Shown here one piece after another: positions 30,066-38,387 of a DNA stretch of 64,000 nt (position 1 is the stretch's first letter; each line of letters begins with the position of its first letter). This stretch comes from Chloroflexota bacterium. Lineage in GTDB: Bacteria > Chloroflexota > Anaerolineae > Anaerolineales > Villigracilaceae. The DNA lies in contig JACRLB010000017.1 in the NCBI GenBank assembly GCA_016235445.1, positions 1 to 64,000 on the forward strand, read 5' to 3'. A program made the translations under genes and the position numbers. The notes below the pieces were generated by a model. It searched no databases, had not been told where the DNA came from, and worked only from the letters and a program-made list of their open reading frames with translations.

Positions 30066-30563
30066 ATGCCCATTTTAGATGCACACATGCTGGAGTTTTT
30101 CAGCCGCAGTCCCGAACAAACGCGCCGTATTGGTGTGCGTCTTGGCGGCTCGCTCAAATCAGGGGATGTGATCTGCCTGCAAGGCAACCTCGGCGCGGGA
30201 AAGACCACCTTCGTGCAGGGGCTGGCGCAAGGCTGGGGTTCCATCGATTTGGTTTCAAGCCCAACATTTATTCTCGTCAATCAATATCGCCGCGCAGATG
30301 GCGGACTGCTTTTTCATCTCGATGCGTATCGTCTTGATTCCGTTCCCGAAGCCGAGGAACTCGATCTCGATGCCATGCTTGCAGAGGGCGCGTTGATCGT
30401 CGAGTGGCCGCAGCGGCTGGGCAATTTAATCCCCACAGAAAATTTATGGATTCAGCTTGACCACATCGCCGATGAACATCGTCAGATGAATTTTCACGCG
30501 CGCGGCAAACGCTATGACGATTTGCTGGATGGCATTCGCCAGTCCATGTTTGGAGGGGCGTAA
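30066..30563 (+). CDS. tsaE: tRNA threonylcarbamoyladenosine biosynthesis ATPase TsaE
   Basis: ATPase needed with TsaB and TsaD to make t6A37 in ANN-decoding tRNAs. The 165-residue protein has Walker A GNLGAGKTT (40-48), SSPTFILVNQY near 64 and LFHLDAYRL near 82. I chose the ATG at 30066; TATAAT at 30051-30056 ends 9 nt upstream, so it is probably leaderless. The stop overlaps tsaB by one base. tsaD is not in the window. Confidence 0.95.
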   Translation: MPILDAHMLEFFSRSPEQTRRIGVRLGGSLKSGDVICLQGNLGAGKTTFVQGLAQGWGSIDLVSSPTFILVNQYRRADGGLLFHLDAYRLDSVPEAEELDLDAMLAEGALIVEWPQRLGNLIPTENLWIQLDHIADEHRQMNFHARGKRYDDLLDGIRQSMFGGA

Positions 30564-31228
30564 TGCTTCTTGCTATCGACACATCCACCTCGCAGGTGGG
30601 GCTGGCTTTATATGATGGGACTCAAGTGCTCGGCGAGATGATTTGGTCGACTCGTCAGCATCACACCACTGAATTGGCCCCCGCTCTTTCCGGACTTTTG
30701 AATCGGTCGGCGGTATCCGTTGACATGCTCTCCGCTTTGGCAGTTGCCATTGGGCCAGGCTCATTTACCAGTTTGAGGGTCGGGTTGTCTTTGGTAAAGG
30801 GGCTTGCGCTTGCGCGCCGTCTGCCGATTATGGGCATCCCCACGTTGGATATCATTGCGGCGGCACAGCCTGTGTCAAAACATCCGCTGGTGGCGTTATT
30901 GCAAGCCGGGCGGATGCGAATCGCTTTCAGCGTGTATCAATGCCAGAAGAAAGAGTGGCAGGTTGAGGGCGGAGTCCGAAGCGGGACGGTGGATGAGTTG
31001 TTGGGTGAGATCGAGAGTCCAACCCTTGTCGCGGGGGAATTGTCTGCTGAAGATCGCAAGAAATTCTCGAAAAAGAAAAACGTCTTGCTGGCATCGCCTG
31101 TGCATTGTGTGCGCCGCCCGTCTGTGCTGGCAGAGTTGGCGTGGGCGCGCTGGCAGAATGATGATGTGGACGATGCGGCGGCGCTTGCGCCGATCTATTT
31201 GCATGTGGCAGGGACGCCCATTAGTTAA
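30563..31228 (+). CDS. tsaB: tRNA threonylcarbamoyladenosine biosynthesis protein TsaB
   Basis: A 221-residue ASKHA-fold protein that dimerises with TsaD. It begins MLLAIDTSTSQVGLALYDG and has the family motif GPGSFTSLRVGLSLVKGLA near residue 69. The degenerate second half, lacking metal ligands, is as expected for TsaB. It overlaps tsaE by one base. The order tsaE-tsaB-rimI is common in bacteria. Confidence 0.95.
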   Translation: MLLAIDTSTSQVGLALYDGTQVLGEMIWSTRQHHTTELAPALSGLLNRSAVSVDMLSALAVAIGPGSFTSLRVGLSLVKGLALARRLPIMGIPTLDIIAAAQPVSKHPLVALLQAGRMRIAFSVYQCQKKEWQVEGGVRSGTVDELLGEIESPTLVAGELSAEDRKKFSKKKNVLLASPVHCVRRPSVLAELAWARWQNDDVDDAAALAPIYLHVAGTPIS

Positions 31229-31290
31229 GACCTGACAGGTCTCAATATGGATGATCGCTCATTTCATAACTCTGGAGACCTTTCAGGTCT
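31228..31290. repeat. AGACCTGACAGGTCT-type inverted repeat
   Basis: 31228-31243 and 31275-31290 are 16-bp inverted copies with one mismatch, each itself palindromic. The element spans the tsaB-rimI gap and the first codons of the rimI frame. A shorter relative forms the end of the DUF951 gene (28564-28578). Confidence 0.6.
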
Positions 31291-31738
31291 GCTGATTCGT
31301 AAAATGGTTTTGACTGATCTGGAGCAGGTCGTTGCAATTGACCAGGTTTCATTTAGCCTGCCGTGGCCTGCGCGTTCCTTTCAATTTGAATTGACGGATA
31401 ACGCGGCTTCACGTTCGTGGGTTGTGGATTTGGACGGCCGTGTGATCGCGATGGTAGTTGGGTGGTTCATTGTGGATGAATTGCATGTGGCTACGATTGC
31501 GACGCATCCTGAATTTCGCGGTCAGGGCATCGGGAAATCCATTCTTTTGTACGCGCTGAGTTCTGCAAAGGAAGAGGGCGCAATAAAATCGTTTTTGGAA
31601 GTGCGCGAAAGTAATGAAGTTGCGCAAAAGATGTATCGCAATTTCGGCTTTGTGGAAGATGGCCGCCGCAAGGCATATTACAAGGACAATGGCGAGGACG
31701 CCATTTTGATGTCGCTGGATCATTTGCCCGGAGGATGA
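31247..31738 (+). CDS. rimI: Ribosomal-protein-S18-alanine N-acetyltransferase
   Basis: A 163-residue GNAT enzyme. LHVATIATHPEFRGQGIGKS near residue 73 holds the acetyl-CoA loop, and NEVAQKMYRNFGFVEDGRRK near 123 is the typical RimI end. The first 15 codons lie in an inverted repeat, and the ATG at 31247 has no ribosome site. Translation may start at a later non-ATG codon near LLIRKM. It sits in the usual tsaE-tsaB-rimI order. Confidence 0.85.
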   Translation: MDDRSFHNSGDLSGLLIRKMVLTDLEQVVAIDQVSFSLPWPARSFQFELTDNAASRSWVVDLDGRVIAMVVGWFIVDELHVATIATHPEFRGQGIGKSILLYALSSAKEEGAIKSFLEVRESNEVAQKMYRNFGFVEDGRRKAYYKDNGEDAILMSLDHLPGG

Positions 31739-32386
31739 ATGACTGCCGAAGAGACGCTTGCCCAGATCGCGAAAGATGTTTCGGTTTGCACAAATTGCGC
31801 CTTGCATGAAGGCCGCAAGAAATCTGTGCCGGGGGATGGCCCCGCCACTGCGGAGATCATGTTCATTGGCGAAGGCCCGGGCTTTCATGAAAACGAGCAG
31901 GGACGTCCGTTCGTGGGCGCGGCGGGCAAGTTTTTGGATCAACTGCTGGCGCAGGCCGATGTGACCCGCGCGGATGTGTTCATTGCCAATGTGGTTAAAT
32001 GCCGCCCGCCGGGAAATCGCGACCCGTTGCCTGAAGAGTTGGCGGCGTGTGACGTTCATCTTGAAGCGCAGATACGAGCTATTAATCCGAGTATCATTGT
32101 GACGCTGGGACGTTTCTCGATGAACAAGTTTATTACTGGCGCGAAGATCAGCGCGATCCATGGGCAGATGCAGAAGGTTGGAGACCGCTTTGTGATTCCG
32201 ATGTTTCATCCTGCGGCGGCATTGCATCAGCCGCCATTGAAGCCCTCCATCCTTGCAGATTTTGCGAAACTGCCCGATCAATTAAATGAGGCGCGAAAAG
32301 CGTTGGGTAGAAAAGTTGTAGTTGTGAAAAAGAAGGAAGCGGTTGTTCCGCAGGATGAAAAGCCACAGCAGTTGAATTTGTTTTGA
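31739..32386 (+). CDS. Family 4 uracil-DNA glycosylase
   Basis: Removes uracil from DNA. The 215-residue protein has the four iron-sulfur cysteines C17, C20, C88 and C104 (in VCTNC, VVKCRPPGNRDP and AAC). GEGPGFHENEQGRPFVGAAG (about 44-63) is the active-site block with Glu in the motif A position, as in family 4, and MFHPAAALHQP near 159 is motif B. The last 30 residues are a basic tail. ATG directly follows the rimI stop. Confidence 0.9.
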   Translation: MTAEETLAQIAKDVSVCTNCALHEGRKKSVPGDGPATAEIMFIGEGPGFHENEQGRPFVGAAGKFLDQLLAQADVTRADVFIANVVKCRPPGNRDPLPEELAACDVHLEAQIRAINPSIIVTLGRFSMNKFITGAKISAIHGQMQKVGDRFVIPMFHPAAALHQPPLKPSILADFAKLPDQLNEARKALGRKVVVVKKKEAVVPQDEKPQQLNLF

Positions 32387-32391
32387 TATAC

Positions 32392-32517
32392 CCTTCGTCC
32401 TGAGCGGAGCCGCACGCTCTTGTTTTTAGTGTGACGCAGTCGAAGGGCGCTCGTCACTCCACCTGTCCTTCGACTGCGTTCCTCGAAGGACGCTCGTCAC
32501 TCCGCTCAGGACGAAGG
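32392..32517. mobile_element. Repeat element with perfect 18-bp inverted ends
   Basis: CCTTCGTCCTGAGCGGAG (32392-32409) and CTCCGCTCAGGACGAAGG (32500-32517) are perfect inverted repeats. The interior has two related units with GCTCGTCACTCC. This is the widespread CCTGAGC-type repeat also found inside coding genes at 36997-37020 and about 40373-40395. It fills the gap before the UDP-sugar dehydrogenase gene. Confidence 0.75.
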
Positions 32518-32535
32518 TAAATTTGGAAGGAAAAA

Positions 32536-33858
32536 ATGTCTGCAAAAGAAACTCTCATAAAAAAACTAAAAGATAAGAATGCAAAGATCGCCATTCTCGG
32601 TTTGGGATATGTAGGACTGCCGCTTGCGGTTGTGTTTGGCGAGGCGGGGTTCCATGTCACGGGGGTGGACCCTGACAAACGTAAGATCGATGCGCTGGCG
32701 GAGGGAAAATCCTATATCCCGGATGTCAAAACCGAAGCGGTTGCGAAACTTGTCAAAGACGGCTTGTTCACCGCAACCACAGACTTCTCTGTTTTGAAGG
32801 ATATGGACGCGGTCAGCATTTGTGTGCCGACCCCCCTACGCCAGACGGGTGACCCGGATATGTCCTTCATCATTTCTGCGACGGAGGAACTGGCGAAGTA
32901 CATGCACAAAGGCATGGTGGTGGTGCTGGAATCAACCACGTATCCGGGCACGACCCGCGAACTGCTCCTTCCTAAATTGGGCATGGACCACAACCTGACA
33001 GTGGGCGAAGACTGGTTCCTCGCATTTTCCCCCGAACGCGTGGATCCCGGACGCGAAGATTACACGACCATCAACACGCCCAAAGTGGTGGGGGGCATCA
33101 CCGAGGCCTGCGGCGAAGTGGCAACTGTCTGGTATGAGGGTGCGATAAAGACGGTGCATCATGTGTCCACGGCAGAGGCGGCGGAGATGTCCAAGTTGCT
33201 GGAAAATACCTTCCGCATGATCAACATTGGCCTGGTCAATGAACTGGCGATCATGTGCGAGCGCCTCGGTGTGGATGTGTGGGAAGTGATCGAAGCCGCC
33301 GCCTCCAAACCGTTCGGCTTTATGAAATTCACCCCGGGCCCCGGCCTGGGCGGGCATTGTATTCCGATTGACCCGTTGTATCTTTCATGGAAAATGAAAT
33401 CCTTTAACTACAACGCCCGCTTCATCGAGCTGGCATCTGAGATCAATACCAACATGCCGCGTTACGTTGTCAGCCGTATCCTGGAAGGGATGAACGACCG
33501 TGGCAAGCCCCTCAAGGGCTCAAAGGTTCTTGTGTTGGGCGTGGCTTACAAGCCAGACATCGACGATGTGCGCGAATCTCCTGCGCTGGATGTGATCGGC
33601 CTTCTGCGAAAGAAAGGGGCTGTCGTGGAATATCACGACCCGTACATCCCGCATATTCACCACGAATATGACGGCTGGAAAATGGACAGCGTGAAGGACA
33701 TGATGAAATCTGTGAAGGATTCGGATGCGGTGGTGATCGTGACCAATCATAAGGATTACGATTACAAGGCAATCATCGAAGCGGCAAAATTTGTCTTTGA
33801 CTCGCGCAATGCGACGGGTAAGATCGGGAAAAACAGCGAGAAGGTTGAGAGATTATAA
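32536..33858 (+). CDS. UDP-N-acetyl-hexosamine 6-dehydrogenase (WbpA/TviB/WecC type)
   Basis: Oxidises a UDP-N-acetylhexosamine to the uronate with two NAD, giving acidic sugars for surface polysaccharides. The 440-residue protein has ILGLGYVGLPLAVVFGEAGF (20-39), ESTTYPGTTREL near 132 and the catalytic Cys in GGHCIPIDPLYLSWK (Cys about 275). The C-terminal domain has LGVAYKPDIDDVRESPAL near 335. The N-acetyl form is favoured over plain UDP-glucose dehydrogenase by the PGPGLGGHCIPIDP block. AAGGAAAAA precedes the ATG. It opens the polysaccharide locus. Confidence 0.85.
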   Translation: MSAKETLIKKLKDKNAKIAILGLGYVGLPLAVVFGEAGFHVTGVDPDKRKIDALAEGKSYIPDVKTEAVAKLVKDGLFTATTDFSVLKDMDAVSICVPTPLRQTGDPDMSFIISATEELAKYMHKGMVVVLESTTYPGTTRELLLPKLGMDHNLTVGEDWFLAFSPERVDPGREDYTTINTPKVVGGITEACGEVATVWYEGAIKTVHHVSTAEAAEMSKLLENTFRMINIGLVNELAIMCERLGVDVWEVIEAAASKPFGFMKFTPGPGLGGHCIPIDPLYLSWKMKSFNYNARFIELASEINTNMPRYVVSRILEGMNDRGKPLKGSKVLVLGVAYKPDIDDVRESPALDVIGLLRKKGAVVEYHDPYIPHIHHEYDGWKMDSVKDMMKSVKDSDAVVIVTNHKDYDYKAIIEAAKFVFDSRNATGKIGKNSEKVERL

Positions 33859-33859
33859 G

Positions 33860-33938
33860 TTTCACGTTCCAGGTGTCATATTCCAGGTCATATACCAGGC
33901 GAACCCGACACTTGAAACTTGGAACACGGAACGTGACA
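33860..33938. repeat. CACGTTCC-type inverted repeat between sugar genes
   Basis: Left arm TTTCACGTTCCAGGTGTC and right arm GACACTTGAAAC...GGAACGTGA form an imperfect inverted repeat ending at the start of the epimerase gene. This short repeat type is common in environmental genomes. Confidence 0.5.
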
Positions 33939-33939
33939 C

Positions 33940-34920
33940 ATGGCACACTACTTAATCACAGGCGCGGCAGGCTTCATTGGCGCGCGGACTTCGCACATGC
34001 TCATCGAGCAGGGACATACCGTTGTCGGCATCGACAACTTGAACGATGCGTACGACCCGCGCATAAAGGATTACCGCCTGAAAAAATTACAGGCGCTCGC
34101 TGGCTTTGAGTTTATTCGCGATGATATTTCAGACCGCGAAATCCTCAATCGTCATTCGCAAATCATAAATCGTAAATTCGATGGTGTCATCAATCTCGCG
34201 GCGCGCGCGGGGGTGCGTTACAGCGTGGAAAATCCCTGGGTATTTTTGGAATCAAACGTCACAGGCACGTTGAACATGCTGGAGGTCTGCCGTCAGTTCG
34301 GTTGCAAGAAGTTCATCCTCGCGTCCACCTCCAGCATCTATGGCGAGAATCCGCCTTATCCAACTCCTGAAACCGCTTCGAGCAGTGAACCGATGCAGCC
34401 ATACGCGGCGAGTAAAAAAGGCGCGGAAGCTCTGGCACATTCCTATCATCATCTATTTGATATTGATGTAACCGTCCTCCGCTATTTCACGGTCTATGGC
34501 CCCGCAGGCCGCCCTGACCTTGCCATCTTCCGCTTTGTGAAATGGATTTTGGAAGGCGAGCCGATCCGCATCAACGGCGATGGGAATCAATCACGCGGCT
34601 TCACCTATGTGGATGATATCGCCCGTGGGACGATTGCCGCGCTCAAGCCGCCTGGCTATGAAGTTATCAATCTCGGCGGGCATGAAGTTATCACTATTAA
34701 TGGGCTGGTGGAACTGGTCGAAGATTTGACAGGCAAAAAAGCGAACGTGCAATACGGTCCGCCAAACCTTGCAGATATGTTTATGAATCAGGCAGATGTC
34801 AGCAAGGCGCGCGACATGCTGGGCTGGAATCCACAGGTGAATTTGCGTGATGGAATCAGCAACCTGATCGAGTGGTACAAAGCCGAACAAAGCTGGGCGA
34901 AGGATATTTTGACGCCGTAG
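33940..34920 (+). CDS. UDP-glucuronate/UDP-glucose 4-epimerase-like enzyme
   Basis: A 326-residue extended SDR. GAAGFIG (7-13) binds NAD; the acidic DNLND follows near 28-32. STSSIYGENPPYPTPE near 128 and YAASKKGAEALAH (catalytic Tyr-Lys near 152-156) complete the site. The sequence is closest in pattern to UDP-glucuronate 4-epimerases, and the dehydrogenase upstream would supply a uronate substrate. The exact sugar is inferred. Its ATG lies in the tail of a short repeat and has no clear ribosome site. Confidence 0.8.
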   Translation: MAHYLITGAAGFIGARTSHMLIEQGHTVVGIDNLNDAYDPRIKDYRLKKLQALAGFEFIRDDISDREILNRHSQIINRKFDGVINLAARAGVRYSVENPWVFLESNVTGTLNMLEVCRQFGCKKFILASTSSIYGENPPYPTPETASSSEPMQPYAASKKGAEALAHSYHHLFDIDVTVLRYFTVYGPAGRPDLAIFRFVKWILEGEPIRINGDGNQSRGFTYVDDIARGTIAALKPPGYEVINLGGHEVITINGLVELVEDLTGKKANVQYGPPNLADMFMNQADVSKARDMLGWNPQVNLRDGISNLIEWYKAEQSWAKDILTP

Positions 34921-34963
34921 CATAAAGACCTCCGCGTTCTTCAAGAACGCGGAGGTCTTTATG
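34921..34963. terminator. Strong bidirectional terminator
   Basis: A near-perfect palindrome, AAAGACCTCCGCGTTCTT pairing with its inverse, starting right after the epimerase stop, with A and T runs at its edges. Confidence 0.8.
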
Positions 34964-34970
34964 CTCACTA

Positions 34971-35117
34971 ACTGATGTTACGCGGTTTTGCGCGTTTTAG
35001 GGCATGTCGCCCTGGGCGGAGCGAAGGGTCTCTACGACTGTCTCAGAGACCCTTCGCTCCGCTCACATCGTCCCGATGTCCTTCGGGAGGGAATCATGGC
35101 TACTGCGTAACATCAGT
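34971..35117. mobile_element. MITE with 13-bp inverted ends and 6-bp target duplication
   Basis: ACTGATGTTACGC (34971-34983) and GCGTAACATCAGT (35105-35117) are perfect inverted ends. TCACTA lies directly outside both (34965-34970 and 35118-35123). The 147-bp interior contains a second inverted repeat around GAGCGAAGGGTCTCT and no gene. It separates the epimerase terminator from the flippase gene. Confidence 0.8.
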
Positions 35118-35130
35118 TCACTAAAAGAAT

Positions 35131-35172
35131 AACCCGATAATTTCGATAGTCCACTATCGAAATTATCGGGTT
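35131..35172. repeat. 20-bp perfect hairpin upstream of the flippase gene
   Basis: 35131-35150 and 35153-35172 are perfect inverted copies (AACCCGATAATTTCGATAGT) with a 2-nt spacer. It lies 42 bp before the flippase ATG and just upstream of the TACAAT box. It may be a terminator, an operator or another repeat. Confidence 0.65.
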
Positions 35173-35214
35173 GTCGCTGGTTTTTGCCTGTTCAAAGTCA
35201 AGTACAATATTCCC

Positions 35215-36543
35215 ATGTCCCTCCTCTCAAAATTCAAAAATGACCCGCTCTTCGCAAAAGTAATTCGTTCCAGCGGGTCGTTATTCAGTAGTAACACCAT
35301 CAGCCTGGGATTAAGCGTCTTGCAGAGTATTCTCGCCGCGCGATTGCTCAGCCCCGCAGGCTTTGGTCTGGTCGCCATTATCATGAGCTACGCTTCCACC
35401 GTGAACGGATTCTTATCCTTTCGCATGAGCGAACTGGTGGTGCGTTATGGCGGCGAATATCTTGAAAAAGGAGAAAAGGAAAAAACGGCGGCATTGGTAA
35501 AGGCCGCAGCTTTGAGCGAAGCGACAGTTTCCCTGCTGGCGTTTTTAGTCGTTACGATAACAGCGGCGCTTGCTTCTCAATATGTTGCCAAGACTCCCGA
35601 CACGGCGATTCTCTTCATCATTTACAGCATCGGCTTGCTGGCAAATTTCAATACCGAAACATCCACAGGTGTTTTGCAGATGCTGGGGAAAATAAAATAT
35701 CAGGGCGTTATCAATCTTGTTCAAAGCATCCTCACAGCGGGGATGATCACCTTTGCCTACTTCACAAATGGGAATTTACAATTTGTTTTATATGCCTATC
35801 TCGCGGGGAAAGTTGTTTTAGGGTTGAGTATTTTCTTCACAGCGTTTTTTCAACTTAATAAAAAACTTGGCAGCAATTGGTGGAAGGCGAGAATCGACTC
35901 GATTCCAAAGGTCAGGGAACTGGCGCGTTTTGCTGTCAGCTCAAATTTAAGCGCCACGATCATTTTGGTTTTCCGCGAAAGCGAAGTTTTGTGGGTGGGA
36001 TATTTCCTTACACTTGAAGCGGCGGGATTGTACAGGGCGGCCTATAACATTGTCGGTTTGCTTTCAGTATCTGCCAATCCATTAATTCTCTCCACTTATC
36101 CCGAGATCAACAAGCTCGTTGTGCAGAAGGCCTGGCCGCGCTTAAAGGATTTTCTCAAAAAGGTCACAACATTTTCTGTGGTCTACAACCTTGCATTGGC
36201 GGCGGGTTTCGTTATTTTTGGAAAATGGCTCTTGTTCATTTCTGGCGAGAAGTATGTGGCTGCCTATCCCGTTCTTCTTGTGCTTCTGGTCGGCTTTACT
36301 TTTAACTACATCCTCTTTTGGAATCGTCCGCTATTACTTTCGCTTGGATTTCCCCAATTTCCAATTTATGTCACACTGATAGTTGGCTTAATTAAACTCG
36401 CGCTGGCCTTTCCGCTCATTCCGCGCTATGGCATCGTTGCCGCGGGCGCATTGCTTTCGTTCTATTACATTGCTTCTGTTGGCGCAATGGTCATTCGCGG
36501 CTTGAAAGAGATTCGACAAAATGAAAATCGCGCTCATCACTAA
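35215..36543 (+). CDS. Polysaccharide flippase (Wzx/MOP family)
   Basis: A 442-residue membrane protein with about 12-14 spans. SLFSSNTISLGLSVLQSILA near residue 22 followed by LLSPAGFGLVAI is the typical start of Wzx/MurJ-type MOP flippases. It would move lipid-linked oligosaccharide units across the inner membrane. TACAAT at 35203-35208 ends 6 nt before the ATG. Its end overlaps the next glycosyltransferase by 23 bp. Confidence 0.85.
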   Translation: MSLLSKFKNDPLFAKVIRSSGSLFSSNTISLGLSVLQSILAARLLSPAGFGLVAIIMSYASTVNGFLSFRMSELVVRYGGEYLEKGEKEKTAALVKAAALSEATVSLLAFLVVTITAALASQYVAKTPDTAILFIIYSIGLLANFNTETSTGVLQMLGKIKYQGVINLVQSILTAGMITFAYFTNGNLQFVLYAYLAGKVVLGLSIFFTAFFQLNKKLGSNWWKARIDSIPKVRELARFAVSSNLSATIILVFRESEVLWVGYFLTLEAAGLYRAAYNIVGLLSVSANPLILSTYPEINKLVVQKAWPRLKDFLKKVTTFSVVYNLALAAGFVIFGKWLLFISGEKYVAAYPVLLVLLVGFTFNYILFWNRPLLLSLGFPQFPIYVTLIVGLIKLALAFPLIPRYGIVAAGALLSFYYIASVGAMVIRGLKEIRQNENRAHH

Positions 36544-37684
36544 TTCCCGCATTCCATCCCTCACCGCCAATTCGATTCAGGCGATGAAGGTCGCTCAGGC
36601 ATTAATGCAATTGGGATATGACTTAAAGATGTTTGCCCCAAAAGAAGCGGATGATGTCAATTACGAATTACTACTTACTCATTATGGACTACGCCTCTCT
36701 CCCCGCCTTGAACTGCTCCCGTCCATCAAGCGACTCAAACGCTTTGACTTTATCCTCCATGCCCAGAGCGCCGCGAAGAAATTTGGCGCGGAGTTGATTT
36801 ACACATGGCTTCCCCAATCTGCTGTGCTGGGATTATGGTTTGGCTATCCCGTTGTGCTCGAAATGCACGCGGATAATTCTGGGACGTTGGGCGCGTGGTG
36901 GATGCGACAATTCTGGAAGTCAGATGGGCGCAAGTTGATGACGGTCACTACGTCAGCGTTGCGAAATGCTTTGGAACGTTCGACCAACTTACAGTCTCAT
37001 CCTGAGCGTAGTCGAAGGATTAAGGATGAAGCGATTTTGCTCGCGCCGAACGGCGTCGAATTGGAAAAATATGGCGGGTTGCCAAATCCCGTTGAGGCGC
37101 GTCATCAATTAAATCTGCCTGATGGTTTGACCGTTGGATTCACAGGTCACATTTATCCCGGCCGTGGCGCGGACTTGTTGTTCGAGCTTGCGAAGCAAAT
37201 GCCGCAGGTGAATTTTTTGTGGGTGGGCGGCACGCCTGAATTGGTTGATTTTTGGCGCGGCAAGTTGACCGAAGCGAAAATGACCAACGTGACGATGACG
37301 GGTTTTGTGAAGCACGAAAGCATCCCGCTCTATCAAGCCGCCGCGGATATTTTGCTGATGCCGTACAGCCGCTCCATCGAAGCCAGCAGTGGACAGGATA
37401 TTGCCGAGGTCATCAACCCGATGAAGATGTTCGAGTACATGGCGGCGGGGCGGGCTATCGTTTCGGCAGACCTGCCTTCGATCCGCGAGGTGTTGAATGA
37501 GGAGAGCGCGGTTTTTTGCAAGCCAGGTGAGATTGGAGATTGGAGATTGGAGATTGAGAGATTGCTTGCGGATGAACCGCGCAGGCTGGCGTTGGGCGCT
37601 CAGGCGCGAAAAGATGCAGCGAGGTTGACTTGGATGAAGAGGGAGGAGATGGTGATGAAAGGCTTTGTTGGCATTGGAAAATGA
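36521..37684 (+). CDS. GT4-family glycosyltransferase
   Basis: A 387-residue GT-B enzyme. MKIALITNSRIPSLTANSIQ is the acceptor-side start, VGFTGHIYPGRGADLLFELA near 206 begins the donor domain, and the C-terminal helix with PMKMFEYMAAGRAIV near 302 is the donor-binding part. Two repeats have entered the coding frame: TCATCCTGAGCG...GAAGGAT at 36997-37020, coding for SHPERSRRIK (about 160-168), and GGAGATTG tandem units near 37530-37560, coding for GDWRLEIERLL. Both keep the frame open. Confidence 0.85.
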   Translation: MKIALITNSRIPSLTANSIQAMKVAQALMQLGYDLKMFAPKEADDVNYELLLTHYGLRLSPRLELLPSIKRLKRFDFILHAQSAAKKFGAELIYTWLPQSAVLGLWFGYPVVLEMHADNSGTLGAWWMRQFWKSDGRKLMTVTTSALRNALERSTNLQSHPERSRRIKDEAILLAPNGVELEKYGGLPNPVEARHQLNLPDGLTVGFTGHIYPGRGADLLFELAKQMPQVNFLWVGGTPELVDFWRGKLTEAKMTNVTMTGFVKHESIPLYQAAADILLMPYSRSIEASSGQDIAEVINPMKMFEYMAAGRAIVSADLPSIREVLNEESAVFCKPGEIGDWRLEIERLLADEPRRLALGAQARKDAARLTWMKREEMVMKGFVGIGK

Positions 37685-37771
37685 TATGCGGGTCTTCAAG
37701 GTTTTGAATGCCAGGCTTGCAGAGAAATTGCATTAACCAGCGCGCTTTCATGTAGTGGTAGAATTTTCGAC

Positions 37772-38374
37772 ATGTTCAAGAAGTTTTTTTTCTCAAAAAG
37801 AACGGTCTTCCTGGTTTTGGCCGGGGCGGTTGTGCTTGCTTTGCTCGGTTGGCGGGTGATGGCCGTAAGGCAGGCTTTGGCTAAGCCTGACCCCCAACCT
37901 GTTCTCAAAATTCGCTATTGCGGGGCGGAACCCGAAGAATTGTGTGTGCTGTCTTTTGGGCGTGACATAGACAAAAAATTCGTGGTGAATTTATTTGTGC
38001 CAGAGGGTGATTTCCCGGAGTTTTATGTGACGATCAAAAGAACGAGCGGGGAGGGTGTGTACGAATGCGTGCAAAATGGGGAAGTTCCCACCAGCGTGTA
38101 TTGCCTGGGCGATATGGTTGGTTTACTGGAAGAAATGGGAGTCAGCCTGCATTCGGTGGAGGATGATGCCCAGCTTGCCGTTGGTAATTTCACATTGGAA
38201 GCGCTGATGGTGTTCTCCCAGTCTTTGGGCGGTAGCGGGAACCAGGGCGGCACTCCAACGGCGGCGGTTGGGGCATTGACCTTGAATGACGAAGAACCCT
38301 CTTCTAGCGGGGTTCTTGTAACCCCCACCTTTGTAACGCCCGGCCCCTCGTACCCCAACCCATCGTACCCATAA
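37772..38374 (+). CDS. Single-span exported protein, unknown function
   Basis: A 200-residue protein with a basic N-terminus and one hydrophobic span (about 13-30), then an extracytoplasmic domain with four cysteines (YCGAEPEELC, YEC, VYC) and a Ser/Pro/Thr-rich tail ending in PSYPNPSYP. No family recognised. TAGAAT (37759-37764) ends 7 nt before the ATG, a leaderless layout. It lies inside the polysaccharide locus, next to a large membrane protein gene. Confidence 0.65.
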   Translation: MFKKFFFSKRTVFLVLAGAVVLALLGWRVMAVRQALAKPDPQPVLKIRYCGAEPEELCVLSFGRDIDKKFVVNLFVPEGDFPEFYVTIKRTSGEGVYECVQNGEVPTSVYCLGDMVGLLEEMGVSLHSVEDDAQLAVGNFTLEALMVFSQSLGGSGNQGGTPTAAVGALTLNDEEPSSSGVLVTPTFVTPGPSYPNPSYP

Positions 38375-38387
38375 TCGTTTGCCCTTC

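Noticed and set aside
36997-37020. Frameshift or pseudogene in the GT4 gene caused by the repeat
   Set aside because: The repeat keeps the frame and both glycosyltransferase domains are complete.
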